A stretch of DNA of 59,319 nt from JANMZO01 sp031383405 (GCA_031383405.1 JANMZO010000259.1:1-59319), one strand, 5' to 3'. Shown: positions 25,253 through 34,646, counted from the stretch's first letter. Notes: a model not told the origin generated them from the sequence alone. Numbers and translations: made by a program.

Positions 25253-26748
25253 GTTTGCTGCCTTTGGCTCGGGGAAGAAGACATCGATAGCGGGGCGATG
25301 ACCCTATCGGCCGACATCGGTTGGTGACCCGGATCTGTCCGTTGTTGCATGTCCTGCTCGGATGATTGCTCGAAAGGTTGATCAGCGGTCTGGTCGCCGA
25401 GCGGGACAGGACGTCGAAGAGAAAGCGCAATTTCGGTGCCCTCACCAATGTCGCTATGCACACTTACCGTCCCCGCGACGCGCTCCACCCGTGACACAAC
25501 CGAATCACGTAGACCCCGGCGATCATCGGGGACGACGGACTCGTCAAACCCCTTCCCCCGATCGCGGACGAAGACCTCGATCACCTGCTCGTTGCGATCC
25601 CGATCAGACACTTCGAGAAACACCGAGATCCGGTCACAGCCTGAGTGTTTCGCCGCGTTTACCATCGCTTCACGGGCCGCCTGGAAGAGGGCGTGCGTGC
25701 GGGGATCCGACGGGCCGTCGCCCACCTTCACAACATCAATCCGAACGTGATGGTCCTGCTCAACCTGTTCGGCGATTGCTTCGAGAGCCTCCGATAGAAC
25801 GGCCGCCATCTCACCAGCTTTGGTGCCGGTCGCGCCGAACAGCCAGGCCCGGAGTTCGCGCTCCTGGCGGCGGGCCAACGTAATCACTTCCCGCGGATGG
25901 TTCGCCTGCTTCTGAATAATCGCCAAAGTCTGCAGCACCGAGTCGTGAAGATGTTCAGCCATTTCAGCGCGGGCATCGGACCGTATGCGCGCAGTGCGTT
26001 CGGCCGAGAGCTCGCGACCCATGCGCAAGAGCCATGGACCGGCGAGAAGGACAAGCCCCAGGGCCAGGGCCAGGCCGGCTGTGAGGCTCTGGCGCAGCAC
26101 AGCGAGGGAACTGCTCGACGCGACGAACGCGCCGAAGCCGGAGAGAACGAGCAGAGCACCGAGGGCGATGCGGGCTAACGTCGCCCGGCCCGAACCGGCC
26201 AGGAGTTCGCTTACCGCCCGAGCCACGCTGCGAGGGTCGCGTACGTCGACCGACCATGGGCCCCGACCCTCCCGCGCCAAAGACGCCCGGTCGTTGCGCC
26301 ACACCATCGCCACGCCGGTTGCGACCATCACGCCCGGCCATAGCAAACGGTCAGGAAACCACAGACCGCTGCGCTTCAGCAGCAGGGCGACGCCAAGCAC
26401 GATCGATCCGAGAGCAATCCCGTGTCGCGCGCCCCCGTCGTCGTGGCCAGCGATTGCGGACAGCTGCGCAAACGGGGCCACCGAGTCAGTCTCGGGAACA
26501 AACAACCACATGGCCACATACAGAACAAGGCCGACACCACTCGCCAAGCTGAGCACAACAAATGCCAGGCGCACATAGGTCACGTCGACGGCCAGAGAGT
26601 CGGCCAGGCCCTGGGCCACGCCCGCGATGTAATGGCCCTCGTGTCGGCGACGAAGCGGCGGTCGTGAAGCCGTTTGCTTGTCGGGAAGAGGCGATGGGAC
26701 ATCGGACACGTTGCCATCGTGCCATCCCGGCAGTGGGAAAGAAACCAC
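25249..26748 (-). CDS. PspC-domain sensor histidine kinase
   Basis: 499 aa. Residues ~33-90 are a PspC domain (GHYIAGVAQGLADSL, then a helix ending WLFVPE). Four more membrane helices follow to ~242. A HisKA_3 dimerisation domain carries His268 in AEHLHDSVLQTLA, and a HATPase domain has AREAMVNAAKHSGC, RDRGKGFD and GEGTEIALSLRR. It senses membrane state through the PspC/TM part and phosphorylates the coupled regulator. PspC-kinase fusions are typical of actinobacteria. The leftmost start is GTG 26748; a GTG at 26709 is also possible, and neither has a clear ribosome site. The divergent gene encodes a second PspC-domain protein, likely part of the same sensing circuit. Confidence 0.88.
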   Translation of the reverse strand: MVSFPLPGWHDGNVSDVPSPLPDKQTASRPPLRRRHEGHYIAGVAQGLADSLAVDVTYVRLAFVVLSLASGVGLVLYVAMWLFVPETDSVAPFAQLSAIAGHDDGGARHGIALGSIVLGVALLLKRSGLWFPDRLLWPGVMVATGVAMVWRNDRASLAREGRGPWSVDVRDPRSVARAVSELLAGSGRATLARIALGALLVLSGFGAFVASSSSLAVLRQSLTAGLALALGLVLLAGPWLLRMGRELSAERTARIRSDARAEMAEHLHDSVLQTLAIIQKQANHPREVITLARRQERELRAWLFGATGTKAGEMAAVLSEALEAIAEQVEQDHHVRIDVVKVGDGPSDPRTHALFQAAREAMVNAAKHSGCDRISVFLEVSDRDRNEQVIEVFVRDRGKGFDESVVPDDRRGLRDSVVSRVERVAGTVSVHSDIGEGTEIALSLRRPVPLGDQTADQPFEQSSEQDMQQRTDPGHQPMSADRVIAPLSMSSSPSQRQQT

Positions 26749-26837
26749 TTCGACCCGGTTCCGACCCTCGGTGCGTCAGGGTATGCCCAGGGTTGTTCCG
26801 TATAGGTTTCCATCCCCTGCTGATTCAAAATGGCCCC

Positions 26838-28226
26838 GTGAGCAACACCATGTCGACCGACCACGAGACCCAAACGCCCCCGGGGCCTCCCTCGCCGCAA
26901 CGACGCGTGCTTCGGCGCAGCCGCAATCACAAGGTGCTCGGCGGAATCGCCGGTGGCGTCAGCGAGTACCTCGGTGTCGACGTCGTGATCATCCGCATCG
27001 CATTCGTGGTTCTGGCATGCATGGCCGGAAGCGGGATGCTGGTCTACCTTGCGGCCTGGGTCCTGCTGCCGAAGGCGCCCAGGACCGCAACCCTTCAACC
27101 GCTTCACCAGACCCGTTTGGGAAACCTCGACGGCCATCAACTTCTGGCTATCGCGCTCGTCGGCATCGGAGCGATCGCCCTGTTCGACCGCCTCGGCTTC
27201 GGATTCGACGGCGACATGGTGCTCCCGGTTGTCCTGATCGGCTTCGGCGTCGCCGTTCTCGTGAGCTCGAAGAGCCCGACCTCCACGAGAGGTTCGCTGC
27301 CAAACGGTCCCATTGCAACGAGCGGCGCGGCCCCGGTCGACCGTGCGACGATGCCGGGCACGTTTCCGGACTCATCCTCAACGATCAAGCCGGTCTGGCC
27401 CGGCGGATCTCCCACGTCGTCGCCCACGGCATCCGAACTGACCGAACCAATCACAGCTCTCGACGAGTTCGACCGCCTCCGAGCGCCCCGGGCGCACGAG
27501 TTCGAGGCCGGCCATCTGCTCTCGACACCCCTCCCTTCGCCCCCGGGTCCAACGCCCTTGTCGAAAGGCGTAGCGGTTCGCAAGCGGACACCTTTCGCGC
27601 GAAGCGCATTTGGCATGTTGTTGGTGATCGTCGGTCTCATCTTCGTCGGAACACGAACCGGACTGATCACGGGCGGGATCGACGCGGCGCTCGCCGTTAT
27701 GCTGTTAGCCGTCGGAGGATTCCTGGTTGTCGGTGCCTGGCTCGGCCGGCCACGGGGCTTCGTCGCGATTGGCACGTTGCTGACGCTGACCCTTGGGCTG
27801 TTCTCCTTGACCGGCACGTCCTGGCGAGGTGGCTTCGGTGAACGCGATTTCACGCCGGCGACCGTCTCGGACCTCAAGCCCGAGTACCACCTCATGGGCG
27901 GCGTGATGTACCTGAACCTTTCGAAGCTCAACCTCGATGGCCAAACCAAGCGGATCGCCGTTGACGTTTCAGTCGGGGCCGTCGCTATTGAGCTGCCGCC
28001 GGGTATGAACGTGAGGGTGAACGGCTCGGCCGGGATCGGTCAGGTCACGTTGTTCGGTAAGACCTCCGACGGTGCCGGGGTAACGAGCCGGTCGACTCTT
28101 GGCCGAACCGGCAAGCGGGCGACACTCACTATCGATGCGCGTGTCGGCCTGGGCGCGCTCGAAGTAGCCGAAATCGGGCATCTTCAGAAACTCACCGACC
28201 TCCCCTCGACAGGAAACTCCCGATGA
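26838..28226 (+). CDS. PspC-domain, LiaF-like envelope-stress membrane protein
   Basis: 462 aa from GTG 26838 (or 458 from ATG 26850). PspC domain near 25-80 (RNHKVLGGIAGGVSEYL, ending AAWVLLPKAP). Then a membrane helix pair, a Ser/Pro/Thr-rich loop of ~100 residues, two or three more helices, and a C-terminal beta-rich domain (IAVDVSVGAVAIELPPGMNV, TIDARVGLGALEV). The last part resembles the toastrack-type C-terminal domain of LiaF/VraT proteins. Those proteins restrain a cognate kinase until the envelope is disturbed. Divergence from the kinase-regulator pair fits that job. No strong ribosome site, so it may be leaderless. The stop overlaps the next gene (ATGA). Confidence 0.82.
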   Translation: MSNTMSTDHETQTPPGPPSPQRRVLRRSRNHKVLGGIAGGVSEYLGVDVVIIRIAFVVLACMAGSGMLVYLAAWVLLPKAPRTATLQPLHQTRLGNLDGHQLLAIALVGIGAIALFDRLGFGFDGDMVLPVVLIGFGVAVLVSSKSPTSTRGSLPNGPIATSGAAPVDRATMPGTFPDSSSTIKPVWPGGSPTSSPTASELTEPITALDEFDRLRAPRAHEFEAGHLLSTPLPSPPGPTPLSKGVAVRKRTPFARSAFGMLLVIVGLIFVGTRTGLITGGIDAALAVMLLAVGGFLVVGAWLGRPRGFVAIGTLLTLTLGLFSLTGTSWRGGFGERDFTPATVSDLKPEYHLMGGVMYLNLSKLNLDGQTKRIAVDVSVGAVAIELPPGMNVRVNGSAGIGQVTLFGKTSDGAGVTSRSTLGRTGKRATLTIDARVGLGALEVAEIGHLQKLTDLPSTGNSR

Positions 28227-28411
28227 AACGCCACCTCGACTGGTTCTCCCTGATCCTCGGAATCACATTCATCCTGTTGGCCCTTGCGTTCATGGCGGAC
28301 CAGGCCGACTGGCTCCGACTCGACCTCGCATTCATCGGCCCGCTCCTGCTCATCGCCTTCGGTGTGGGTTCGGTGTGCAATGGCGTTCGCAAGCGCGGGT
28401 CCCCAACCTGA
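28223..28411 (+). CDS. Small two-helix membrane protein
   Basis: 62 aa: a short basic start (MKRHLDWF), two hydrophobic helices (SLILGITFILLALAFMA and DLAFIGPLLLIAFGVGSV) and a basic end. ATG overlaps the stop of the LiaF-like gene, so expression is coupled. Similar small membrane proteins accompany PspC/LiaF modules. It may stabilise or modulate the sensor, which is inference from position only. Confidence 0.75.
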   Translation: MKRHLDWFSLILGITFILLALAFMADQADWLRLDLAFIGPLLLIAFGVGSVCNGVRKRGSPT

Positions 28412-28507
28412 CACCAAACCCGGACGCGGGCTGGCCGGAATCACAGAGTTGGGCGACTGATCTTCCTGGGTTGAGGAAATCGGGCCGGCCTGGGCCAAGC
28501 TGTTGGG

Positions 28508-29572
28508 GTGTCACTTTCGGTAGCCGACCTCAGCCGCTTCAGCGCCTTCGAGAAACAGTGGGACCGGCTGGTCGAGGCAACCCGGGGCATCGACCCGTGG
28601 TGTACCCGATTGCCTTGGCAGCGGAGCGTCGACACCGCTTTCGGTCACCGTTTCACCGACGATGACACCCACGACACCCACGATGACACCCACGTTTCCC
28701 CGCCCGTACTGGAGACCGAATCCAACGACGACCTGGTCGACATCGAAGAGTCCTGGGCCTATGCCTTTCGCACCCGGTCGATGACCGACGGGACGCCGGT
28801 GCTGCTCCCTCTCGATTCGGTATGGGGGTTTGCCAGTCCCGTCGTGCTGAACCAGCACGGGGACCCCCGGAACCTTTCGATCTCGGCGGCCGAAATCGCT
28901 GGTTCGCTCTTCGCCAACCCGACCTGGCGCGTCGCCTTCCTGACCGGCATGGAGGCCGGGAGTGCAATGTTCACTGCTTTGGCCGCCGAGTTCGCCAACG
29001 TCGCCCGGGTCATTTCGGGCGAGTCAACCGTGCGCTGTGTTGCGTCGCTCCAAGATGGCGTCGAAGGCTTTCTCTCGCGACGTCCAAGGACGTTCCGACG
29101 AAATCTCCGCTCGGCCACGCGCCAAGCCGACTACGCCGGTGTGAGCTTCGACGTCGCCGACACCCGGCCCCCCGGCGAAACGATCGAACGATTGCAGGAC
29201 GTCGAACGCCGAAGCTGGAAAGGACTGGAGGGATCGGGAATCGTCGCACCCGACATGGCCCGCCTTTACGCCCTTCTGGTCGACGAACTCCACGCCGCCC
29301 AGAGCCTGCGGGCCACCTTCGCTCAGCGCAACGGCAAAGACATCGGCTTCATTCTCGGGGGCGTTCTCGGTTCGTCATACCGAGGTCTCCAGCTGTCGTT
29401 CGTTGAGGACGAGCGGCCATTGTCGGTTGGCAACCTGCTCCAACTACACGAGATAACCCGACTCTCCGATGCTCACGTCGAAACCTACGACCTCGGAATG
29501 GACATGGAGTACAAACGGTTGTGGAGTGACTCGCTGATGACGACCACTCCGCTGATCGTCATCCGGCCGTAA
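28508..29572 (+). CDS. FemAB/GNAT-like acyltransferase (BioF2-like domain)
   Basis: 354 aa from GTG 28508. The layout of two linked GNAT-like lobes is visible: an N-lobe with PWCTRLPWQRSVDTAF and LPLDSVWGFASPVV, and a C-lobe with RRPRTFRRNLRSATRQA, FAQRNGKDIGFILGGVLGS and GNLLQLHEI ending VETYDLGMDMEYKRLWSD. This matches the Acetyltransf_6/CelD-like family, which transfers amino acids or acyl groups to envelope or exopolysaccharide precursors. Donor and acceptor unknown. Residues ~52-62 are a DDTHDTHDDTH repeat made by local DNA duplication (28661-28693). It converges with the ABC permease gene. Confidence 0.75.
   Translation: MSLSVADLSRFSAFEKQWDRLVEATRGIDPWCTRLPWQRSVDTAFGHRFTDDDTHDTHDDTHVSPPVLETESNDDLVDIEESWAYAFRTRSMTDGTPVLLPLDSVWGFASPVVLNQHGDPRNLSISAAEIAGSLFANPTWRVAFLTGMEAGSAMFTALAAEFANVARVISGESTVRCVASLQDGVEGFLSRRPRTFRRNLRSATRQADYAGVSFDVADTRPPGETIERLQDVERRSWKGLEGSGIVAPDMARLYALLVDELHAAQSLRATFAQRNGKDIGFILGGVLGSSYRGLQLSFVEDERPLSVGNLLQLHEITRLSDAHVETYDLGMDMEYKRLWSDSLMTTTPLIVIRP
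28661..28693. repeat. In-frame tandem repeat in the acyltransferase gene
   Basis: GATGACACCCAC, GACACCCAC, GATGACACCCAC in a row, encoding Asp/Thr/His-rich DDTHDTHDDTH in a surface loop between conserved segments. Length is divisible by three, so copy-number changes keep the frame. Confidence 0.75.
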
Positions 29573-29583
29573 GGATCCGCCAG

Positions 29584-31200
29584 CTAACCCTCGGACCGTC
29601 GTACCATAAGTGCACATAACAGTTGCGAAGACCGACGTTCTGCTCTTCTGCCGCTGAATTCCGCGCATAGGAACCACACCACCCAGCTGTAGCCACAGGT
29701 AAGCACACATAGCGCTATCAGGCCCGGCGTCGAGCCGCCGAGGCGAAGCGCTACGAGCAGCACAGGGACCAGGGCGACGCCGGTGACCATCATCGAACCA
29801 CCCGTGACGAGGCCGACCACACAACCCTCACCGGCAGTTGGTCGTTTGTTGGAGAACGGATCGTCCGTGTCGGCCTGGGGAAAAGGGACCATGACTGACG
29901 CTAGGCAGCCGACGCCGAGCGGGACCCCGCAGCCCACCATCGTGAGGACCAACACGACGACGTAGTGCCGGCCGAACCCGGCGCCGAACCCCATCGCCGT
30001 CGCTGCGGCTGCGACAGGCAGAATGACAAAGGGCGCTGTGGCAAGACTTCGGCACATGACGACCGTGCGCAGGCGCGCTCCCGATGTGACCTCGAGCCAC
30101 AGCGAAGAAGCATCAAAGCCGAGCAGGTTGTTCACCGTCGCCAACGAGAAGACAACGGCGAGCGGGGCGAGGTACACCGATTCGGGGAACGCCGTTTTCG
30201 AGAAGGACTGAACCAGGAGAAACGGGCCTCCGAGCACCACGCCAACTACGAGGGACGCCCTCCGCTGGGGAGAGCGTTTCAGGTAGCGCAGTTCTTTGGT
30301 CAGCAGCACCCGCCACAGCGCCTGGGGGGTGGTCGACGCAGCCCCACGGAGACGCCCGGTGATGGCCCACGCATTCCGCCTCCTCCCGGACGGGATCGCT
30401 CCCGGGAGCAGGTTCTTCCGGAAGAGCCACGTCCACGCTGCGTAGAGGGTCCCCGTCCACAGCGCAACACCGGCAAGGCGAACAACGGCCGATGCGACAT
30501 GCCCGACCCGCGCGTCGACTATGGCACGCGCCGCCATACCCGAGGGGAGGACTTCCAGAACCCTGAGGATTCGGGAATAGGTCTGTGCGCTTACAAATGC
30601 CAGGCTCTGCGTCGCTCCCCAGAGGCCGACCGCACCGAGCGAGGCGACAACGAGCGCGAGATCACGCCCACGTCGCGACTTCGCGGCGTAGGCCATCGCT
30701 CCGCCGAGCGTCCGGCTCGCCAACAGGCACAGCAGAAACTGCAGCATCGCAGCCGTAACAACCACCGGACCCGCCCAGCCCCGGGTGTAAGCCAGAACCA
30801 CCGAGCCGAGAACGGTGACCATGGCCAGCGGGAGAAAGCCGAGCACCGACGCGGCCAGGACAGCCGTGCGCAGATCCCGATCGGTTAGCGGAAGCAGGGC
30901 CAGCCTGCTCTGGTCAACCGTGTCATCCTGGCCACCGAACACCAATGGCGCGAACAACCATGCGGCCAGCATGATCGTGAACAACATGACCAGCGACCGG
31001 GTCCACGCGGCTGGACCCGCACGGGCATTCTGGAGAACGGCACGGGCACCGAGCCCACTGGCCACAATCGCCAATGCCAATGAGACGAGTGTCCGTCGAC
31101 GAAGGGACCGGCTGCGAAGGCTGTTCGACAGTATGCGCGCTTTTATTCGGACAATCGTGTGTACCGGCGGAGACAGGGGAAAGGAGTCAGGTCGTAACAA
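29584..31200 (-). CDS. ABC transporter permease, large multi-spanning
   Basis: 538 aa, about 12-14 hydrophobic helices (for example LVSLALAIVASGLGARAVL, LVMLFTIMLAAWLFAPLVFG and VVTAAMLQFLLCLLASRTLG). No ATPase motif. The layout fits ABC-2-type exporter permeases found next to a single ATPase. The frame is open to 31353, but that would overlap the ATPase gene by 167 bases. TTG 31200 is preferred because GGAG (31208-31211) lies exactly 7 bases upstream, giving a 14-base overlap with the ATPase stop and coupled translation. It is the membrane partner of the ATPase. Cargo unknown. Confidence 0.78.
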   Translation of the reverse strand: MLRPDSFPLSPPVHTIVRIKARILSNSLRSRSLRRRTLVSLALAIVASGLGARAVLQNARAGPAAWTRSLVMLFTIMLAAWLFAPLVFGGQDDTVDQSRLALLPLTDRDLRTAVLAASVLGFLPLAMVTVLGSVVLAYTRGWAGPVVVTAAMLQFLLCLLASRTLGGAMAYAAKSRRGRDLALVVASLGAVGLWGATQSLAFVSAQTYSRILRVLEVLPSGMAARAIVDARVGHVASAVVRLAGVALWTGTLYAAWTWLFRKNLLPGAIPSGRRRNAWAITGRLRGAASTTPQALWRVLLTKELRYLKRSPQRRASLVVGVVLGGPFLLVQSFSKTAFPESVYLAPLAVVFSLATVNNLLGFDASSLWLEVTSGARLRTVVMCRSLATAPFVILPVAAAATAMGFGAGFGRHYVVVLVLTMVGCGVPLGVGCLASVMVPFPQADTDDPFSNKRPTAGEGCVVGLVTGGSMMVTGVALVPVLLVALRLGGSTPGLIALCVLTCGYSWVVWFLCAEFSGRRAERRSSQLLCALMVRRSEG

Positions 31201-32065
31201 CGGCGGACTCCGACCAACGAAGACCGGAGTGCAACCAATCAAGATGATCGAGGCGGACAACACCGGCTCCGACCGAATCGATGAACGTCTGCTCGAGGGT
31301 TCGGCCGTCACGAACCTCATCGGTCGGGCCCGAAGCGACCACGCGACCGCCATGCACTATGGCGACGTGATCGCAGAGTCGCTCGACCGTGTCCATCACA
31401 TGGCTGGAGAACACGACCGTGCCCCCCGACTTTCGGTAGTGGCCGAGGACGTCCTGGACCACCCGGGCCGACACGGGATCAACCGACTCGAAAGGTTCGT
31501 CGAGGAACAGCACGCTCGGCACATGGAGGATCGCCGCCCCTAGCGCCACCTTCTTGCGCATGCCCTGGCTGTAGTCGGTAACCAGCTCGTTGGCCGAGCC
31601 CATGAGACCGAGGACATCGAGAACCTCTTCACAGCGCTGGCGGGCCAGGTCCTCCGGCAGACGGCGCAGTAGCCCGATGTAGGTAAGGAACTCACGGCCG
31701 GTCAGGCGCTCAAACAGACGGAGGTCGTCGGGCAGCACCCCGAAACGTGATTTGGCCGCGACAGGGTCCGACCACACGTCGAGCCCATCGACGAACACCG
31801 TCCCGCGATCGGGCTTCAACAGGCACGTGATCATGCGCAGCGTTGTCGTCTTCCCGGCGCCGTTCGGGCCTACGACACCGAAGAACGCACCGCGGGGAAC
31901 GTACAGATCGAGATGATCGACGGCTACGTGTTCGCCATAAACCTTGCGGAGTCCAATCGCCTGCACCGCAGCCCCCGGGTCGGGCGACACAGGAGTGGGA
32001 ACGGTCGAAGTGACCTCGGGGAGGGACGCGTTTGAAGACACTTGCCGACTTCGAGATCGAAACAT
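31187..32065 (-). CDS. ABC transporter ATP-binding protein (ABC-2 exporter type)
   Basis: 292 aa. Walker A VGPNGAGKTT (65-74), Q-loop replaced by FGVLPDDLRLFERLTG, signature YSQGMRKK (165-172), Walker B VLFLDEPF and switch His in FSSHVMDTVE. The YSQGM signature in place of LSGGQ is the common variant in drug/bacteriocin-type ABC-2 ATPases. A ~30-residue Ser/Pro-rich extension precedes the domain. It energises the overlapping permease gene. Divergent from the enoyl-CoA hydratase gene. Substrate cannot be inferred. Confidence 0.92.
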   Translation of the reverse strand: MFRSRSRQVSSNASLPEVTSTVPTPVSPDPGAAVQAIGLRKVYGEHVAVDHLDLYVPRGAFFGVVGPNGAGKTTTLRMITCLLKPDRGTVFVDGLDVWSDPVAAKSRFGVLPDDLRLFERLTGREFLTYIGLLRRLPEDLARQRCEEVLDVLGLMGSANELVTDYSQGMRKKVALGAAILHVPSVLFLDEPFESVDPVSARVVQDVLGHYRKSGGTVVFSSHVMDTVERLCDHVAIVHGGRVVASGPTDEVRDGRTLEQTFIDSVGAGVVRLDHLDWLHSGLRWSESAVVTT

Positions 32066-32126
32066 CGGTCATTCCATCGGCAAACCGGGCGCAGCGCTTA
32101 ACCGAACGACCGGCCGCCACCATGGC

Positions 32127-32157
32127 CCCACCCGGCCGGATTGACCAGCCGGGTGGG
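32127..32157. repeat. GC-rich hairpin 20 bases before the enoyl-CoA hydratase start
   Basis: A 10-bp perfect stem (arm CCCACCCGGC at 32127-32136, partner GCCGGGTGGG at 32148-32157) with an 11-base loop. It lies in the short divergent region between ABC ATPase and hydratase. It may be an operator or a 5' leader hairpin. Confidence 0.45.
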
Positions 32158-32176
32158 AAGAGCCCATAGTTCATCC

Positions 32177-32959
32177 ATGGAAACCGGCCCACTCGTCCTT
32201 GTTGAAACGTCCGTCGACGGCTCACTCGCCACGATCACACTCAACAACCCGTCAAAGCGCAACGCGCTCTCGTTTGAGCTGATGGGCGCGCTCACCGACG
32301 CACTTCGTCAAGTCGGCGACAGCGAGGCCCGCGGGGTCGTGCTCAACGCCAGTGGCCCGGTGTTCTCGGCCGGTCATGACTTTGCCGATATGGCCGGCCA
32401 GAACCTGCCGTTCCTGCGCAGGCTTCTCCAGCGGTGCACGTCCATGATGAACCTGCTCCAGGAGATCCCACAACCCGTGATCGCGGAGGTTCACGCGCTG
32501 GCCACCGCAGCGGGATGTCAGCTCGTCGCCAGCTGCGATATGGCCATCGCCGCTGACACCGCCGCTTTTGCGCTACCAGGTGGTAAGGGTGGTCTGTTCT
32601 GTACGACCCCGCTCGTTGCTGTGGCCCGCTCGATCGGGCGCAAACGGGCGCTGGAGATGTCGATGACCGGTGACCCGATCAGCGCCGCGACAGCCGCCGA
32701 ATGGGGCCTCGTCAACCGGACGGTCCCGGGAGCGGATCTGCACGCAACCGTTCTTGAACTCGCCCGACGGGCCACGCGGGGCTCATCCTTCGCCAAAGGA
32801 ATCGGTAAAGCCGCCTATTACGCGCAGATCGACATGGATCAGCCCAAGGCCTACTCCTATGCGATCGAGGTCATGGCCGCGAGCGCGATGACCGAAGATG
32901 GTCAGGAAGGAATCGCCAGCTTCCTCGAAAAGCGGCCTCCGGTCTGGAAAGGTCGATGA
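32177..32959 (+). CDS. Enoyl-CoA hydratase/isomerase family protein
   Basis: 260 aa crotonase. Seen: ITLNNPSKRNALSFELM, oxyanion-hole segments SAGHDFADM and AGCQLVASCDMAIAAD, PGGKGGLFCTTPLVAVARSIG, and the MTGDPISAATAAEWGLVN stretch. The first catalytic Glu position of classical hydratases (GADIKEM-like) reads GHDFADM. The second reads ALPGGKGGL, without the usual Glu, so classical hydration is doubtful. Mammalian ECHDC3-like proteins share these features. ATG 32177 is chosen because the crotonase fold begins there. No other lipid gene is adjacent. Confidence 0.85.
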   Translation: METGPLVLVETSVDGSLATITLNNPSKRNALSFELMGALTDALRQVGDSEARGVVLNASGPVFSAGHDFADMAGQNLPFLRRLLQRCTSMMNLLQEIPQPVIAEVHALATAAGCQLVASCDMAIAADTAAFALPGGKGGLFCTTPLVAVARSIGRKRALEMSMTGDPISAATAAEWGLVNRTVPGADLHATVLELARRATRGSSFAKGIGKAAYYAQIDMDQPKAYSYAIEVMAASAMTEDGQEGIASFLEKRPPVWKGR

Positions 32960-33032
32960 CCTCAGGGTTTGCTCCGCCGCAACGGCAAACACGCCGGATG
33001 TCGCACGTCGCACGTCGGCCAGACTTGGCCCC

Positions 33033-34511
33033 ATGACCGAGCCGCCAGCTGACTTCGATCCGGAGCAACAGACCGAGGGAATCGACGGGGCGCGAATGCA
33101 CCGTTTCGATCCGGAAATGGAGGGTGTCGCCGCCACCATCGTGCTCTACGCCCTCGAGCGCGTCCGACTCGATCCGCCTCCGATCGATCGACCGCGAACT
33201 CCCGAGGATCTGAACCAATACGCTCCGACGGTGACGCCGGACGGACTCGGCGGAATGGAAGCCCTCCGCCTGTTCTGCGAGCAACTCGCTCCGGCGACCA
33301 TCAGCCAGGACCATCCTCGAAACGTATCGTTCGTACCGGGTGCCCCGACCGAGGCGGCAGTGCTCTTCGACCTCGTCGTCGGAGCTTCGTCGATCTACGG
33401 CGGCTCCTGGATGGAAGGGGCAGGTGCCGTGTGGGCCGAGAACCAGGCTCTGCGGTGGATCGCCGACCTCGTTGGTATGCCGGCGGGAGCCGGCGGGGTG
33501 TTCGTCACCGGTGGCTCCGCCGGTAACCTCAGCGCGCTCATCGCCGCCCGTTACCGGGCGCGGCAGACGTGGGGTTCGAAGAAGCCCCGCTGGACCGTCG
33601 CGGTGGCCGACACCGCCCACAGTTCAATCGCTACGGCCGCTTCGGTGATGGACATCGAACTCCTTCGCGTCGATACCGACAGTGAGGGTCGGATGCGGGG
33701 CGAGGACCTCCGTCGAGCTGTCGACGAAGCGCGGAAGTCGGGCACGGCCGTCGGCGACGTCGACCAAGCTGGCTCGACACAGTTGCCCGATGAGATCGTC
33801 TTCGCCGTGGTCGCGACGAGCGGCGCCACCAACGCCGGCACCATCGATGACCTGCACGGGATCGCCGACATCTGCCAGGCTGAAGGATTGTGGATGCACG
33901 TGGACGGCGCCTACGGCGGGGCCGCATTGTGTGCGCCGAGCGTCCGACACCGCTTCGACGGGATCGAACATGCGGACTCATTCGTGGTCGACCCGCACAA
34001 GTGGCTCTTCGCACCCTACGACTGCGCCGCACTCCTGTACCGCGATCCGGCGACCGCGCGTCTGGCCCATGCCCAGCACGCCGGGTACCTCGACGTGCTG
34101 CACGACACCGGAGAGTGGAACCCTTCGGACTACGCCTTCCATCTCACCCGTCGGGTCCGTGGCCTGCCGTTCTGGTATTCACTCGCTACTCACGGAACCG
34201 ATGCCTACAGAGACGCAATTGAGAGCAGCCTCGCGTTGACTCTCCGGGTGGCTGAAGTTATCAAGGCGACACCGCACCTCGATCTGATCATGGAGCCCCA
34301 GTTGTCGGTTCTCCTGTTGCGCCGCCATGGTTGGTCGGCCGCGGACTACCACACCTGGTCAGCCCGCATGCTCGACGAACAGCGCACGTTCTGCGTACCG
34401 ACCACGGTGCCAACCGCCGAGGGCGGTCCCGAAACCGTTCTGCGGTTCTGCCTCACCAACCCCCGCACGACCATGGCCGACATGACCGACATCCTCGACA
34501 CGCTGAAGTAA
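33033..34511 (+). CDS. Group II PLP-dependent amino acid decarboxylase
   Basis: 492 aa fold type I enzyme. Seen: GAPTEAAVLFDLVVGASSIYGGSW, FVTGGSAGNLSALIAAR, His196 in DTAHSSI (stacks on PLP), WMHVDGAYGGA with Asp291, and DPHKWLFAPYDC with the PLP Lys at about 323. Family members decarboxylate Glu, aromatic amino acids, 2,4-diaminobutyrate or Asp; the set seen here does not fix the substrate. Length is normal. ATG 33033 is chosen over a longer frame overlapping unlikely upstream codons. It stands alone, 73 bases after the hydratase gene. Confidence 0.87.
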   Translation: MTEPPADFDPEQQTEGIDGARMHRFDPEMEGVAATIVLYALERVRLDPPPIDRPRTPEDLNQYAPTVTPDGLGGMEALRLFCEQLAPATISQDHPRNVSFVPGAPTEAAVLFDLVVGASSIYGGSWMEGAGAVWAENQALRWIADLVGMPAGAGGVFVTGGSAGNLSALIAARYRARQTWGSKKPRWTVAVADTAHSSIATAASVMDIELLRVDTDSEGRMRGEDLRRAVDEARKSGTAVGDVDQAGSTQLPDEIVFAVVATSGATNAGTIDDLHGIADICQAEGLWMHVDGAYGGAALCAPSVRHRFDGIEHADSFVVDPHKWLFAPYDCAALLYRDPATARLAHAQHAGYLDVLHDTGEWNPSDYAFHLTRRVRGLPFWYSLATHGTDAYRDAIESSLALTLRVAEVIKATPHLDLIMEPQLSVLLLRRHGWSAADYHTWSARMLDEQRTFCVPTTVPTAEGGPETVLRFCLTNPRTTMADMTDILDTLK

Positions 34512-34646
34512 ACCGCAAGACCGCGGGAGTTGGCCGGTGGGCGATGGAGATGAATCTCGTTAAGCAGAGTGGTAGGTTCTGAACAGTCGCCTAGGTCACA
34601 CGGCCTGACGACGTGATTTGCCCGTTCCGCCGCCACAAGGAGAGCC

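Noticed and set aside
31201..31353. Upstream extension of the ABC permease frame
   Set aside because: It would overlap the ATPase gene by 167 bases, and the TTG at 31200 has a better GGAG site.
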